Assembly (NCBI GenBank): GCA_023664305.1
Contig: JAMPFT010000001.1
Location: forward strand, 584,876-648,875
DNA from: a bacterium
GTDB lineage: Bacteria > Bacillota > Clostridia > Lachnospirales > Lachnospiraceae
DNA: 64,000 nt
Direction of reading: 5' to 3'
Numbering within the stretch: position 1 is the stretch's first letter; every line of letters starts with the position of its first letter. The notes beneath the pieces are model-generated. The model worked only from the letters and a program-made list of their open reading frames with translations, did not search any database and was not told the origin of the DNA. Both the position numbers and the translations under genes were made by a program. This document shows, one piece after another, positions 24,822-34,116 of the stretch.

Positions 24822-24993
24822 CGGCGCGCCGCCCCCTGCCGCAATCCAGCCGACGGACGGCCTGCGTTCCCGCGAGGACTGTGCCGGACGACGGTGCTTA
24901 GCGAGGTCCTTTCGAGCTTAGCACCCGCTGCGTCCGGCCCTCAAGCGCAAGCGTGTCCGAGCGGGAACACAGGCCGCCCGCCGGCGTCACTCA
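24822..24993. repeat. Long palindromic repeat, copy 3
   Basis: Third copy, about 217 bp after copy 2, with right arm GCGGGAACACAGGCC. It ends about 30 bases before the stop of the GH38 gene. The stretch 24320-25021 therefore contains three repeat units and short diverged linkers, with no credible gene. Confidence 0.9.
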
Positions 24994-25021
24994 CATACCT
25001 CCGGCGCGCCAGCCCAGCCCC

Positions 25022-28000
25022 TCACCCGCAATCCAGCATCACCGTCTTAATCTCAAACCCCCGGAAATCAAGACTCACCCTTCCGTCCCGAATCTCCAGC
25101 TCCTCCTGCTTCTCCTCCAACAAATTACAGCTCCAAACCCGCTTCACCGCCTCCGGCAGCGAAAGAACCGTCCTCCCGGCGCACCCCTTCGACTCATAGA
25201 GCCGCAGCACCACACCCTTTTCCTCGTCAAAGGCCGGCTTACAGGTCTCCAGAACCGCGTGTCCGCCCTCCAAGCCGAAGAAAGAAACCTGCTCCTGCAC
25301 AGCGTCTTCTTCATATAAGCCGGATTCTGATTTCTCGGTTTCCTGACCACAGCAGTCAGATTCATATTCTCCAGCTTCCTGTTCACAGCTGTCAGAAGAA
25401 CACTCCCCTGCCTCCTGCCCACAACCTCTAAGACGGCCGCTCACAGCCTCCTGCTGCCCGCCTCCAGCCGTCTCCAAAACCTCCACATTACACTCATAAG
25501 CTTCCTCTGTGACACGACTCTGTACAAAAGGCCCGTTAAAAGGCAAAATCGAATAAGTAAACCGATGCTCTCCCCTGTCCGCCGTCCCGTCCGGAAGCAG
25601 CGGCGCCCGCAAAAGCGTCAGCGACAGTCTGCTGTCCTGAGCGGAAATTCCGTATTTGCAGTCGTTGATCAAGGCAAAGCCGTTCTCCCCGTCGGTCAGC
25701 GCCGCGTATTTGTGATGGCTGGTCTCGTACAGATCCCACTCGTACTGCCGGGACCTGTGGGTAGGCCGCCGGATATAGCCGAACTGAATCTCTTCCAGAA
25801 CCTCTCTGGTAAATACCGCGGTGGGAAAATCCGCCTTCAAAACCCTGTGCCGCTCCTGCCAGTCCACCCACGTCTCAAAGTCGATCCGAGGGCTGTCCTT
25901 TCGAAACCGGATTTTCTGCTTTGCGGTAAAATAATCCTCCCGCCGCTCCACCGTCACGGTAAGTCCGCCGTCCGACAGACGCTCCGCCCGGAAGGTGCAG
26001 TCTTCCCGCAGCTCCTCCGGAGCCTGCTCATACATCCGCCCCAGTTCCCAGGCGTCATATCCGATATTGACATCCCGGTACAGCCGCCACTGATTCAAAG
26101 GGGCTTTTGCGTACTCGAAGCCGGTCCTCTGATCCCGCAGGCTTACGATCCGCCCCTTTTTGTCAATTTTGGCGCAATAATACGGATTCTCAAAGCTCAG
26201 TCCCTCTATCTCAAAATTTTCCGTTTCGGACGCTGCCGCCACATCCTCAAACTTCCCTGTTTCAGACATTACATCTGCGGGAATCTCTGCCGCCTTCGCA
26301 AAAGCTGTCGCATCCGCCAGATTTTTCTCTCCGGATGTTGCACTGGAAGAAACTGCTCCCTCCGGCACTACTGCTTTCGCAAGCTCTCCTGTCTCACACA
26401 CCGCGCCCACTGAAACCGTTCCCGCAGGATTCCCGGCTCCAACCGTCCCAACAGTCCCTTCCCCCCGCAGCCGCAGATACCCGCAGGCCGGGAGCGTCAG
26501 CCCCTTTGCCCGCCTCTCCCAGCTTAGGGAATTAAACAGGGCCCTGCCGCCGGCAAGCCTGTTCAAAAGCTCCTCCGCCAACGCCCGGCTTTCCTCTTTC
26601 ACCCGATTCAGCGCTTCCAGAGCCTCCTCGTTCACCCTCTGGATGGAGCTTCCCGGCAGGATGTCATGAAACTCCTGCAAAAGCAGCAGCTTCCAGAGCT
26701 CCTCCAGCTTCGCAAGCGTCTCCTTCTCGCCTTTTGTCCGCCCCGCAAGCCGCAGCAGCCCGGCAAGATACTCCGCCTCCCGCAGGGCGTATTCCGCCTT
26801 GCGCACGCCCCTCTTGATCCTTGCCTGCGCCGTATAGGTTCCCCTGTGCCAGGCAAGGTACAGCTCGCCGTAATAAACGTTTCGAATGCTCTCTCCGTCC
26901 AGCCTGTCGAAAAAGGCCGCAGGGTTTTCCATGGTGCATCTGGGCGCTCCCTCCAGGTCCCGGCAGCGACGCGTCGTCTCCACCATGATTTCCGTAGGAC
27001 CCCCGCCCCCGTCTCCGTAGCCGAAGGGGAACAGGAAGGTATCGATCTCCTGACGCTGGTTCCGATCCTGCTCCCATCTCACCCGCAGCGCCCCCGGCGT
27101 GAAGATCTCGTTATTTTTCTTGTAAATATGGGACAGGGTTCTCGTCCCGTCGATCCCCTCCCACCAGAAGATATTATACGGGAACTGCTCGCACTCCGGG
27201 TCGGCGCGCAACAGCTTTTGCGTCGCAAAATAAGGGACATTACACCCCGCCATAATCTGGGGCAGCGCCCCCGAAAAGCCGAAGGTGTCCGGCAGCCAAG
27301 CCACCCGGCTGTCCACGCCGAACTCTTCCCGATACCAGCGCTTTCCCATCACAAACTGTCTGACCAGGCTCTCTCCTCCCGGCAGATTGGTATCGCTCTC
27401 CACATAGACCGCGCCCTCCGGCATGATCCGGCCCTCCCGGACCTTCTCCCGGACACGTTCATAAAGCTTCGGATAATATTCCTTCAGATATTCCAGCACC
27501 GTCGGCGAGCACAGCAAAAAGCGGTACTCCGGATACCGATCCGCCAGCGCCACCTGATTGGCATAGGTCCGCGCCGCCTTTCGTTTGGTCTCCTCCAGCG
27601 GCCAAAGCCACGCAAGATCGATATGGGACTGGCCGAATACGGTATATTCCGGCACGGTATCCCCATTTGTTTTCTCCAAAAGAGGCTTTAAAAGCGCCGC
27701 CCCTCTTCGGATGCTCTCCCTGCGTTTTTCACCGTCCGCCTCAAAATCCGCCTCAAAGGTAAACCGCTGCAGGGCCTCCGCGATCTTTGCTGCGCGCAGA
27801 TCTGTGTCCGGCAGCGCCTTCCAGAGCTCATAGAGGGTATGATAATCCGCATAAGCATTAAAAATTTCTTCCTCCCATATCCCAAAATGACTGTCGCCCG
27901 TCACGCACTGACAGTCAGGGGGCTCCGGCACGGAGATCTGATCCCGGGTGTAAATTCCGCCGTTTTCGAGCCTCGGCCCGTGACCGGCATAGCACTCCGC

Positions 28001-28381
28001 GTAGATTTCAAAGGTTTCTCCGGGCACGGCGCACCCCGTCAGCTCCGTCATGGCGTGTTCTCTGTCGATGGATCCGGCCTCCCTGCCGTTGACAAACACC
28101 AGCATTTCCGGCCCTGCGCCCAGCCGGAGCATGAGCCGTCTTCCGGCGGCCTCCGCGGGCACGGTAACATGCGCCCGAAACCACCCATACTCCCACTTCC
28201 CGCCCCACCGGCTCCCTTTGGGAAAAGGCCTGAAAGGAAGCTCCGCCGCCTGGGACAGGGCAAGCTGTTCCCTGGTGGTAAATCCGGACAGTTCTATCTC
28301 CCCCACAGGCGTGTAGAAGAACCTTTCAAAAGCCTCGTCCCATATTTTCAACCGTTCATCCCACTGTCTCCCGATCTTCAT
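25022..28381 (-). CDS. GH38 alpha-mannosidase with two low-complexity insertions
   Basis: A 1119-residue cytoplasmic alpha-mannosidase, longer than the usual ~1000-1040. An N-terminal domain is followed by the GH38 catalytic barrel (about 255-530): metal ligands His/Asp in FGQSHIDLAWLWP, nucleophile Asp in WLPDTFGFSGALPQIM, then FPFGYGDGGGGPT. The middle helical domain (WHRGTYTAQARIKRG, FHDILPGSSI) and C-terminal beta domains follow. Insert A (about residues 640-724) and insert B (about 970-1030, Cys-rich 12-residue repeats) fall in C-terminal beta domains. GGGGGAG precedes the ATG. It likely removes alpha-mannosyl residues from imported glycans, together with the GH105 enzyme upstream. Confidence 0.92.
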   Translation of the reverse strand: MKIGRQWDERLKIWDEAFERFFYTPVGEIELSGFTTREQLALSQAAELPFRPFPKGSRWGGKWEYGWFRAHVTVPAEAAGRRLMLRLGAGPEMLVFVNGREAGSIDREHAMTELTGCAVPGETFEIYAECYAGHGPRLENGGIYTRDQISVPEPPDCQCVTGDSHFGIWEEEIFNAYADYHTLYELWKALPDTDLRAAKIAEALQRFTFEADFEADGEKRRESIRRGAALLKPLLEKTNGDTVPEYTVFGQSHIDLAWLWPLEETKRKAARTYANQVALADRYPEYRFLLCSPTVLEYLKEYYPKLYERVREKVREGRIMPEGAVYVESDTNLPGGESLVRQFVMGKRWYREEFGVDSRVAWLPDTFGFSGALPQIMAGCNVPYFATQKLLRADPECEQFPYNIFWWEGIDGTRTLSHIYKKNNEIFTPGALRVRWEQDRNQRQEIDTFLFPFGYGDGGGGPTEIMVETTRRCRDLEGAPRCTMENPAAFFDRLDGESIRNVYYGELYLAWHRGTYTAQARIKRGVRKAEYALREAEYLAGLLRLAGRTKGEKETLAKLEELWKLLLLQEFHDILPGSSIQRVNEEALEALNRVKEESRALAEELLNRLAGGRALFNSLSWERRAKGLTLPACGYLRLRGEGTVGTVGAGNPAGTVSVGAVCETGELAKAVVPEGAVSSSATSGEKNLADATAFAKAAEIPADVMSETGKFEDVAAASETENFEIEGLSFENPYYCAKIDKKGRIVSLRDQRTGFEYAKAPLNQWRLYRDVNIGYDAWELGRMYEQAPEELREDCTFRAERLSDGGLTVTVERREDYFTAKQKIRFRKDSPRIDFETWVDWQERHRVLKADFPTAVFTREVLEEIQFGYIRRPTHRSRQYEWDLYETSHHKYAALTDGENGFALINDCKYGISAQDSRLSLTLLRAPLLPDGTADRGEHRFTYSILPFNGPFVQSRVTEEAYECNVEVLETAGGGQQEAVSGRLRGCGQEAGECSSDSCEQEAGEYESDCCGQETEKSESGLYEEDAVQEQVSFFGLEGGHAVLETCKPAFDEEKGVVLRLYESKGCAGRTVLSLPEAVKRVWSCNLLEEKQEELEIRDGRVSLDFRGFEIKTVMLDCG
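25316..25423 (-). repeat. 36-bp Cys-rich tandem repeat in GH38
   Basis: Three contiguous 36-bp units encode 12-residue blocks C-[GE]-Q-E-[AT]-x-x-x-x-S-x-x: CGQEAGECSSDS, CEQEAGEYESDC and CGQETEKSESGL. They are diverged at the DNA level, so older than the kinase repeats. Cysteines are unusual in such linkers. Confidence 0.85.
26210..26460 (-). repeat. Irregular low-complexity insert in GH38
   Basis: About 84 codons rich in Ala, Val, Glu, Thr and Gly with recurring S-E-T-[GE]-x-F-E and G-A-V/T-V motifs. DNA words like TTCCCTGTTTCAGAC and TTTTCCGTTTCGGAC recur. It splits otherwise conserved C-terminal mannosidase sequence between GYLRLRGEG and FENPYYCAKID. Confidence 0.7.
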
Positions 28382-28531
28382 ATCCGCTCTCCCCCGGAAT
28401 CGTTACGACCCCTGTCTCTTTTTCTCATTCTTTCGGCAGCGCATCTTCCGTTGCCCGTCCTACAGAACCCGTCTCACTACGATGCTTCCGCCGCGGTTGA
28501 CAGACTCCCTTCGCCGCCCGTCCGCCCCCTC

Positions 28532-30157
28532 CTACATCATGCTCCTGTACTCGATCAAAAACAAAATCGCCAGCGCCTGCCCGTAGGGCATGGGTTTTAA
28601 CTCGATTTCCTTATAGAAATCCTTCGTGACACGTCCCATGGGCGTGCCGTAGGAAACCTGATTCACCACGCCGTCGTCGTCTATGTAATTTAAGATCGGC
28701 TCCAGCGCCTTTTTCGCCGTCTCCAGAAACGATTTATCCACCAGCCCGTCCTTCACCGCCTTTAGGATCCCGTAGGCAAAGCCGCAGGTGGCGCTTGCCT
28801 CCACATAGGAATCCGCGTCGTCCACCAGCGTGTGCCACATGCCGTCGGACGCCTGATACTTTTTCAGGCTCTCAATCTGCGCCCGCAGGGAATTGACCAG
28901 AAGCCGCCTCACCGCCCCGCTGCAGCCGCCGACGGCCAAAAATTCCGGTATGGCCATGGTGATCCAGCAGTTTCCCCTGCCCCAGAACGCCCCGGCAAAA
29001 TTGTGCTTTTCCGCAAAGGTCCAGCCGTGATACCACAGTCCGCTGACCCTGTCGCACAGATATTTATCGTGCAGCAGAAACTGATACTCCGCCTCCGCCT
29101 TCATCCTGTCGTCATTCAGGATCCGCCCCATGTTTGCCAAAAACAGCACCGTCATGTACAGCGTGTCGTCCCAGAGCTCCTGGTCGTTCTGCGAATCCGA
29201 GGTCTTATGCTGAAATCCGCCCTCCCTCGTTCTGGGAAAGGACCTCATGATCTCCTCCGCCGCCGCCACGCAGGGCGTCATATATTTTTCCTCCCCGGTG
29301 TACTCCGCCAGAAAGGACATGGCCAGATAGGGCGCCGCCGTATTCACGTTCAGCGCCGGGAAGCCGATCCCGATCTGCCGGTCGTAATAATTCCGCAGGA
29401 TATTCAGACAGCTTTCCTTCTTTTCATAGGTAAAAAGCTTCCACAGTCCGAACAGCCCCACTCCCTGAGTCCACTCCCAGTAACGGTATCTGGAGATATC
29501 GTCCCCCGCAAGGTTATGATTCTCCATATTCTTTAAGAAGGTGTCGTCCGTCTCATATAAAATGCGGGTGAACGCCTCCGTCATCCTGTCGATTTTGTCA
29601 GAGATGCGCCGCGCCAGCTCCTTCTTTTCCCTGCACTTTTCCTCCAGCCCGTCGATCAGCTTTTTCAGCTCCTCCGGGGTCTTTACCGTATAATCGGGCT
29701 GCCACTCCTTCTCCTCCACGCTGTGAAAATACCGGGGGGACCAGTCCAGCCAGACGGACGTGATCCCGTAGCGGTTCGCCCCCGCCACATCCTTTTTCAG
29801 ATTGTTCCCGATCATGACGATATAGGGCTTATCCGCGTCCGCGAGCCCCATTTTTTCCATGGCGGTATCGAACATGGAGCTCGCCGGCTTCTGCTCTCCT
29901 ACCACCTCCGAGACGATCCATTCCTCAAAGCAGTACCCCAGACCGTTTTTCCGATAAACGTTCTGAAAGGATTCCCACTCCCCGTCCGCCACCAGGGCGA
30001 TACGGTATCCTTCCTCCTTTAACTGCTTAAGAACCTCTCCCGCGCCGGGGATAAATTCCGCCTCGGTGACGATACCTCTCCCGTCAAAGACCTGGGTACT
30101 CTCGTCGATAATGGTGTCTCCGCTGTCCGTAAAAATGATCAGATTTTTCTTTCCCAT
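28532..30157 (-). CDS. HAD-like domain fused to GH105 unsaturated glycuronyl hydrolase
   Basis: 541 residues from the ATG at 30157, which has GGAGGTGGGACAG before it. Residues 1-180 are a HAD-superfamily module: motif I reads FTDSGDTIIDE, a conserved Lys lies in EQKPASSMF and motif IV is IGNNLKKDVAGANRYG. In motif I the usual D-x-D spacing is D-x-x-D, so phosphatase activity is doubtful. Residues about 195-541 are a GH105/GH88-type (alpha/alpha)6 barrel with the catalytic-type Asp in ELWDDTLYMT. GH105 enzymes hydrate unsaturated uronic-acid disaccharides made by lyases. The HAD-GH105 fusion is unusual and may couple release with dephosphorylation or sensing. Confidence 0.8.
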   Translation of the reverse strand: MGKKNLIIFTDSGDTIIDESTQVFDGRGIVTEAEFIPGAGEVLKQLKEEGYRIALVADGEWESFQNVYRKNGLGYCFEEWIVSEVVGEQKPASSMFDTAMEKMGLADADKPYIVMIGNNLKKDVAGANRYGITSVWLDWSPRYFHSVEEKEWQPDYTVKTPEELKKLIDGLEEKCREKKELARRISDKIDRMTEAFTRILYETDDTFLKNMENHNLAGDDISRYRYWEWTQGVGLFGLWKLFTYEKKESCLNILRNYYDRQIGIGFPALNVNTAAPYLAMSFLAEYTGEEKYMTPCVAAAEEIMRSFPRTREGGFQHKTSDSQNDQELWDDTLYMTVLFLANMGRILNDDRMKAEAEYQFLLHDKYLCDRVSGLWYHGWTFAEKHNFAGAFWGRGNCWITMAIPEFLAVGGCSGAVRRLLVNSLRAQIESLKKYQASDGMWHTLVDDADSYVEASATCGFAYGILKAVKDGLVDKSFLETAKKALEPILNYIDDDGVVNQVSYGTPMGRVTKDFYKEIELKPMPYGQALAILFLIEYRSMM

Positions 30158-30393
30158 CTGTCCCACCTCCATAGACGCCGCCGCGTCGGCATAAACGATT
30201 CAGATTAAGCTTATCAGACATCCGCTTCCATTTCCACGCATCTCTTGTTTTTTTACTCTGATATATCGCACTTTTTGCTTTTCTGGCGCGTCTTTTCTTT
30301 CTTCCTTGCACAATATTTACGAAATTGCATGTTTGATTTTGACTATTTTGTATGAGTTCCACGGGATTCTACGCAAACCCTGCGCGCCATGCC

Positions 30394-30545
30394 CTTCCTT
30401 CCGCCGCAGTCTGGACCGGAATGCTCCGGCTGTCCGACTCCCGGCCGGCGTTTGCCTTCCTCCCGCCGCAGCCCGGACCGGAATGCTCCGGCTGTTCGAC
30501 TCCCGGCCGGCGTTTGCATTTCTCCCGCCGCAGCCCGAGCCGGAA
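30394..30545. repeat. 62-bp non-coding tandem repeat, about 2.5 copies
   Basis: Units begin CTTCCTCCCGCCGCAG at about 30394, 30456 and 30518 (period 62 bp), each followed in the first two by GGACCGGAATGCTCCGGCTG. An inner CCGGA-ATG-CTCCGG palindrome recurs. It lies between the AraC gene end and the HAD-GH105 start. Unlike the coding repeats, the period is not a multiple of three. Confidence 0.9.
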
Positions 30546-30570
30546 AGACGAATCCCTGCCTTCGCGTCTG

Positions 30571-31455
30571 TCACTTCCCGCCCTCCCGCCGAAATCTGGA
30601 GGGCGACATCTGCAGGAACTTGTTGAAAGCCCTGTTGAACTGGGAAAAGCTCTTAAATCCGCTCTGCAGCGCTATCTCCGTGATGGGGATATCCGTGGAG
30701 AGAAGCAGGGTCTGGGCGTTTCGCACTCTGGTCATGGAGATGTAGTCCGTCAGCGTAAACCCGGTGACCCTCTTAAACTGATGGGACAGATAATAGCTGC
30801 TGACGTAAAACTCTTTGGCAAGCGAGGCCAGGGAGAGCTCCTCCGTATAGTGGCTGTGGATATAGGCGGTGATACTGTAGATCTTGTTCGTGATATTGTC
30901 AAATTCCATCTGATCCGCGTACACGTTTTTATCCCGGTACAGATAGATCAGGCTTAAAAACTCCGTAAATTTCTGATGGATGGCCAAATTGGTCAGCTCG
31001 TTGGGATTCTGGGAGAGATAGTAAATGTCGTTGAGTTTTTCGAATACCGCCTTTTTATAGCGTCCCTCAAAGCGGTAAATCGGGATTTCCCCGTCGAAGA
31101 TACTGTAAAGATTCTTCATGCAGCTCTCCAGGCCGGGGGGCTGCGTGGGAATGGCAAAATTGATAATGAGCCGCTTGTTCGGCGCGCCCTCCGGATAGGC
31201 GGTCTTATGTAATAAGGAAGGGCGGATCGCCACGATGTCGCAGCAGCGCAGATCGTGCCAGGCCCCGTTGATCAGATGCCCCGCCTGCCTGTCCAGGAAA
31301 ATACACATCTCATAAAACTGATGGAAATGCTGAAATTCCATGTTAATGGCGTAAGACCTCTCGTCCCAGTCAAAGAAATAGAAAAAAGGATTTTCCTGCT
31401 TGTTAATCTCAATCAGATAACGGTCCTCATAAACTACAGTGTTGTCGATCAGCAT
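30571..31455 (-). CDS. AraC family transcriptional regulator
   Basis: 294 residues: an N-terminal cupin ligand-binding domain (EFQHFHQFYEMCIFLD, DIVAIRPSLLHKTAY) and a C-terminal double helix-turn-helix (about 195-290; LSLASLAKEFYVSSYYLSHQFKRVTG, then PITEIALQSGFKSFSQFNRAFNKF). It probably senses a sugar and controls the GH cluster downstream and/or the divergent ABC importer. GAGGACGAGGAT precedes the ATG, and its own promoter lies at 31662-31690. Confidence 0.93.
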   Translation of the reverse strand: MLIDNTVVYEDRYLIEINKQENPFFYFFDWDERSYAINMEFQHFHQFYEMCIFLDRQAGHLINGAWHDLRCCDIVAIRPSLLHKTAYPEGAPNKRLIINFAIPTQPPGLESCMKNLYSIFDGEIPIYRFEGRYKKAVFEKLNDIYYLSQNPNELTNLAIHQKFTEFLSLIYLYRDKNVYADQMEFDNITNKIYSITAYIHSHYTEELSLASLAKEFYVSSYYLSHQFKRVTGFTLTDYISMTRVRNAQTLLLSTDIPITEIALQSGFKSFSQFNRAFNKFLQMSPSRFRREGGK

Positions 31456-31661
31456 ATCCTCGTCCTCTCTGCATCCGCAAATTCTGCCTGCTCCGGCGCG
31501 TCACACTTCCGGAGGCGCAGATATCACCGCCTGCTTTTTTGCCCGTTTTGCTTCCCGGCAGGTCTTTTGTATATCCGTATTGCACCGTTCAATTCCAAAA
31601 ACAGGCAAAACGCACAAAATCAGCTCTCTCGATTTGGTACTGTTGTGCAAAATACAAATAA

Positions 31662-31690
31662 ATTATAATTCAAAAAAGCAAAATTTGCAA
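31662..31690 (-). promoter_or_regulatory. AraC promoter in the divergent region
   Basis: Minus strand TTGCAA (31685-31690), exact 17-bp spacer, TATAAT (31662-31667). It gives a leader of about 200 nt. The 352-base divergent region 31456-31807 otherwise holds A+T-rich sequence around 31640-31710, where a regulator operator would be expected. Confidence 0.7.
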
Positions 31691-31740
31691 TATATATAGC
31701 AAAAAAGACAACAGATGCGTGGCGTACCCATGCCGATAAT

Positions 31741-31749
31741 TGTTATACT
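31741..31749 (+). promoter_or_regulatory. Extended -10 element before the ABC importer
   Basis: TGTTATACT (TGn plus TATACT) about 59 bases before the binding-protein start, with no convincing -35 box. This is what an activator-dependent promoter would look like; AraC control is inferred. Confidence 0.4.
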
Positions 31750-31807
31750 GGCTGTAGAAACGGCTGACCCTGTCAGCTTTCCTAAAATAAAAAAGGAGGA
31801 TGTTTTT

Positions 31808-33871
31808 ATGAAAAAAAGACTTTTTGCCCTGCTTTTAGCGGGCACAATGGTCGTTTCTCTGGCAGCCTGCGGCGGCACGGACAATACGCCGGCCAACAGC
31901 ATTCCGTCGGATTCCACGGAAAACGTGACTCCGTCCAGTACGCCGGAAGGGACGACTGCCCCCCCCGTTGAAGAGGCGGGACTCAGCGAGTCTCCCACCC
32001 TTACGGCTCTGGTGGAAGCGGGTTCCCTGCCCAAGCTGGAGGAACGTATCCCCGTGGAGAGCGATCTGTTCATCGAAACCACCGACGCCGCCGGAACCGC
32101 GCTGGAGATCGGTACCTACGGCGGCGTGATCAACCTTGGCGGCGCGGGCGGCAGCTGGGGCTTATCCAGGCCCGTTCTGGAAGGCATCATTCGTTTCAAT
32201 GCGGACGGCTCCTACTATCCCAACGTCATCAAGAGCTATGAGTTTAACGACGACTATACCGTGTGGACCTTCCATCTCAGAGAAGGCATGAAGTGGTCCG
32301 ACGGCGAGGATTTCAACGCCGACGATATCACCTTCTGGTACTATATGTGCCATCTGAATAACTACGATACCAAAAAGAGCTGGACGGCTCTGAAGGAAAC
32401 CGTAAACGGCGAGGATGCGTACGCAACCCTGGAGAAGGTGGACGACTACACTGTAACCTGGACTTTCGTCAACCCCAAATTCCCCTCGGACTTTATCGAG
32501 AACGGCGACTTTAAGTGGTGCTGGGCTCCCGAGCATTATCTGCACGACATGATTCCGGAGACCGAGGAATTCCCTTATGTAGAAAATCCCTACTGGGAGG
32601 GAACCGGCTTAGGCGACGAGCAGGTTCTTCTGAACGCTCAGGCAAAGGGAATCGACGCGGCAACCGTCAAGGATCTGGGCAAGCAGGTTGCCTACTACTG
32701 GTGGAACGAGGACGGCATTCCCTGCTTAAACTCCTATGTATTGACCACAAAGGAAGGCAACAACTCCAGAGACGCTCAGCTCTGTATCCTGGAGCGCAAC
32801 CCCTATTACTGGAAGGTGGACGCCCAGGGTCAGCAGCTTCCCTACTGTGAGGAGATTCACTTTAACACTACTTCTGAGGACGGCCAGGATCAGCTGATGT
32901 TCCGTTCCGGCGAACTGGATATCTTAGGCGTGGCGATGGAGGATATCGCTTCCCTGCTGGCTGACTTGGGAGATCAGGCTTATCTGCGTACCTTCGCCCA
33001 CACCGACTGGGGCTCCTACCTGATGACCTTCAACTATACCTGCAAGGACAAGAATTACGCGGATCTGTTTGCAAATCCCAAGTTCCGTCAGGCCATCTCC
33101 ATCTCCGTAGACCGCACCGAAGTTTCCGGCCTTCTCTCCGAGGGCTTCCTGGAGCCCGGACAGTGCGCTCCCCAGGAAGGGAACTTCGGCTACGACGAGG
33201 AGTGGATCAATAAGTGGACAGAGTACGATGTAGACGGCGCAAAGAAGCTCTTAGAGGAGTGCGGACTTGTCATGGGCAGCGACGGCTTCTATGATTTCGC
33301 GGACGGCTCCGACTTTGTCCTGACCGTTTACACCTATACCGATCTGGGCATGAGCGATACCGCTTATCCTGTTCTGGAGCAGTACTTCCAGAAGGCGGGC
33401 GTCAAGTGCGCGCTCAAGGATATGGACGTATCCGCCTTCGACCAGGAGATTGACAACAACGACTGGTACGCGATTCTCGGGCCTCACACCTCTATCGGCG
33501 GCGTTTCCATGAGATCCAGAGTGGCTCCTTTCGTTCCCATCGCGCAGGCTGCGGAATGGTACGGCGAGTACGGCACCTACTACGGAACAGGCGGCGCTCA
33601 GGGCGTTGAGCCGACCGGCGATATGGCGAAACTGGTCGAGATTTACGAAAAGTGGAATTCCACTCCCGATCCCGATGAGAGAGACCAGTACAACCTGGAG
33701 ATTTACAACATCCATAAGGAAAACCTCTGGACGATCGCTTTCCTGAAGAGCGGCGGCGAATATAGCCTGGTCAACTCCAAGATCCACAACTATCCGGAGC
33801 TCTTGGTAAGCGACGATTTGTATCAGTATCAGAACATCGTTCACTACTGGACGCTGTTCAAGACCGAGTAA
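31808..33871 (+). CDS. ABC transporter solute-binding lipoprotein, peptide/opine family 5
   Basis: 687 residues from the ATG at 31808 (AAAAAGGAGGATG before it). Lipoprotein signal: MKKRLFALLLAGTMVVSLAAC with Cys at the lipobox. The acidic/Thr-rich linker is followed by the SBP_bac_5 fold (YTVWTFHLREGMKWSDGEDF, FRQAISISVDRTEVS). It delivers substrate to the permeases that follow. Family 5 proteins carry oligopeptides, but in gut clostridia members beside glycosidases often carry oligosaccharides; the position next to GH38/GH105 favours that. A terminator after the gene allows more binding protein than permease. Confidence 0.92.
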   Translation: MKKRLFALLLAGTMVVSLAACGGTDNTPANSIPSDSTENVTPSSTPEGTTAPPVEEAGLSESPTLTALVEAGSLPKLEERIPVESDLFIETTDAAGTALEIGTYGGVINLGGAGGSWGLSRPVLEGIIRFNADGSYYPNVIKSYEFNDDYTVWTFHLREGMKWSDGEDFNADDITFWYYMCHLNNYDTKKSWTALKETVNGEDAYATLEKVDDYTVTWTFVNPKFPSDFIENGDFKWCWAPEHYLHDMIPETEEFPYVENPYWEGTGLGDEQVLLNAQAKGIDAATVKDLGKQVAYYWWNEDGIPCLNSYVLTTKEGNNSRDAQLCILERNPYYWKVDAQGQQLPYCEEIHFNTTSEDGQDQLMFRSGELDILGVAMEDIASLLADLGDQAYLRTFAHTDWGSYLMTFNYTCKDKNYADLFANPKFRQAISISVDRTEVSGLLSEGFLEPGQCAPQEGNFGYDEEWINKWTEYDVDGAKKLLEECGLVMGSDGFYDFADGSDFVLTVYTYTDLGMSDTAYPVLEQYFQKAGVKCALKDMDVSAFDQEIDNNDWYAILGPHTSIGGVSMRSRVAPFVPIAQAAEWYGEYGTYYGTGGAQGVEPTGDMAKLVEIYEKWNSTPDPDERDQYNLEIYNIHKENLWTIAFLKSGGEYSLVNSKIHNYPELLVSDDLYQYQNIVHYWTLFKTE

Positions 33872-33910
33872 ATATACTTTCGCGGCACTTTGCGTAGTTT
33901 AACAGCAATT

Positions 33911-33951
33911 TCCGGAGGCGGGGAACCCGGTTCCTCGCCTCCGGTTTTTTT
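33911..33951 (+). terminator. Terminator between binding protein and permease genes
   Basis: CCGGAGGCG / CGCCTCCGG stem with an inner GGAA / TTCC pairing, followed by seven Ts. It lies inside the importer operon, a usual arrangement for raising binding-protein levels over the membrane components. Confidence 0.85.
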
Positions 33952-33967
33952 CATTTATCCCCATGTC

Positions 33968-34006
33968 CGCTTCATAAGAGGGTGTGTAAACACCCCTCTT
34001 TGACAT
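33968..34006. repeat. Dispersed repeat, copy 1 (partial)
   Basis: CGCTTCATAAGAGGGTGTG and the following bases match the core of copies at 45511 and 58823, including the AGAGGGTGT / ACACCCCTCT hairpin. Further downstream GCAGGAAGGTTTACTTTCCTGC (34072-34093) is a variant of the second hairpin seen in the other copies. Confidence 0.85.
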
Positions 34007-34116
34007 AAAACCAATAGTAGTACCTGACAATAGAAACCTCTAAAGTTTACTTTCATACTTACCATTCAATCGCAGGAAGGTTTACTTTCCTGCTTCGTTC
34101 AGAAAGGGAATTTCTC

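Noticed and set aside
24399-24993. CRISPR array or Pro-rich coding repeats in the 24.4-25.0 kb region.
   Set aside because: Units are ~170 bp palindromes at ~210 bp spacing with related linkers, not short repeats with unique spacers; the open frames there are not protein-like and change between copies.
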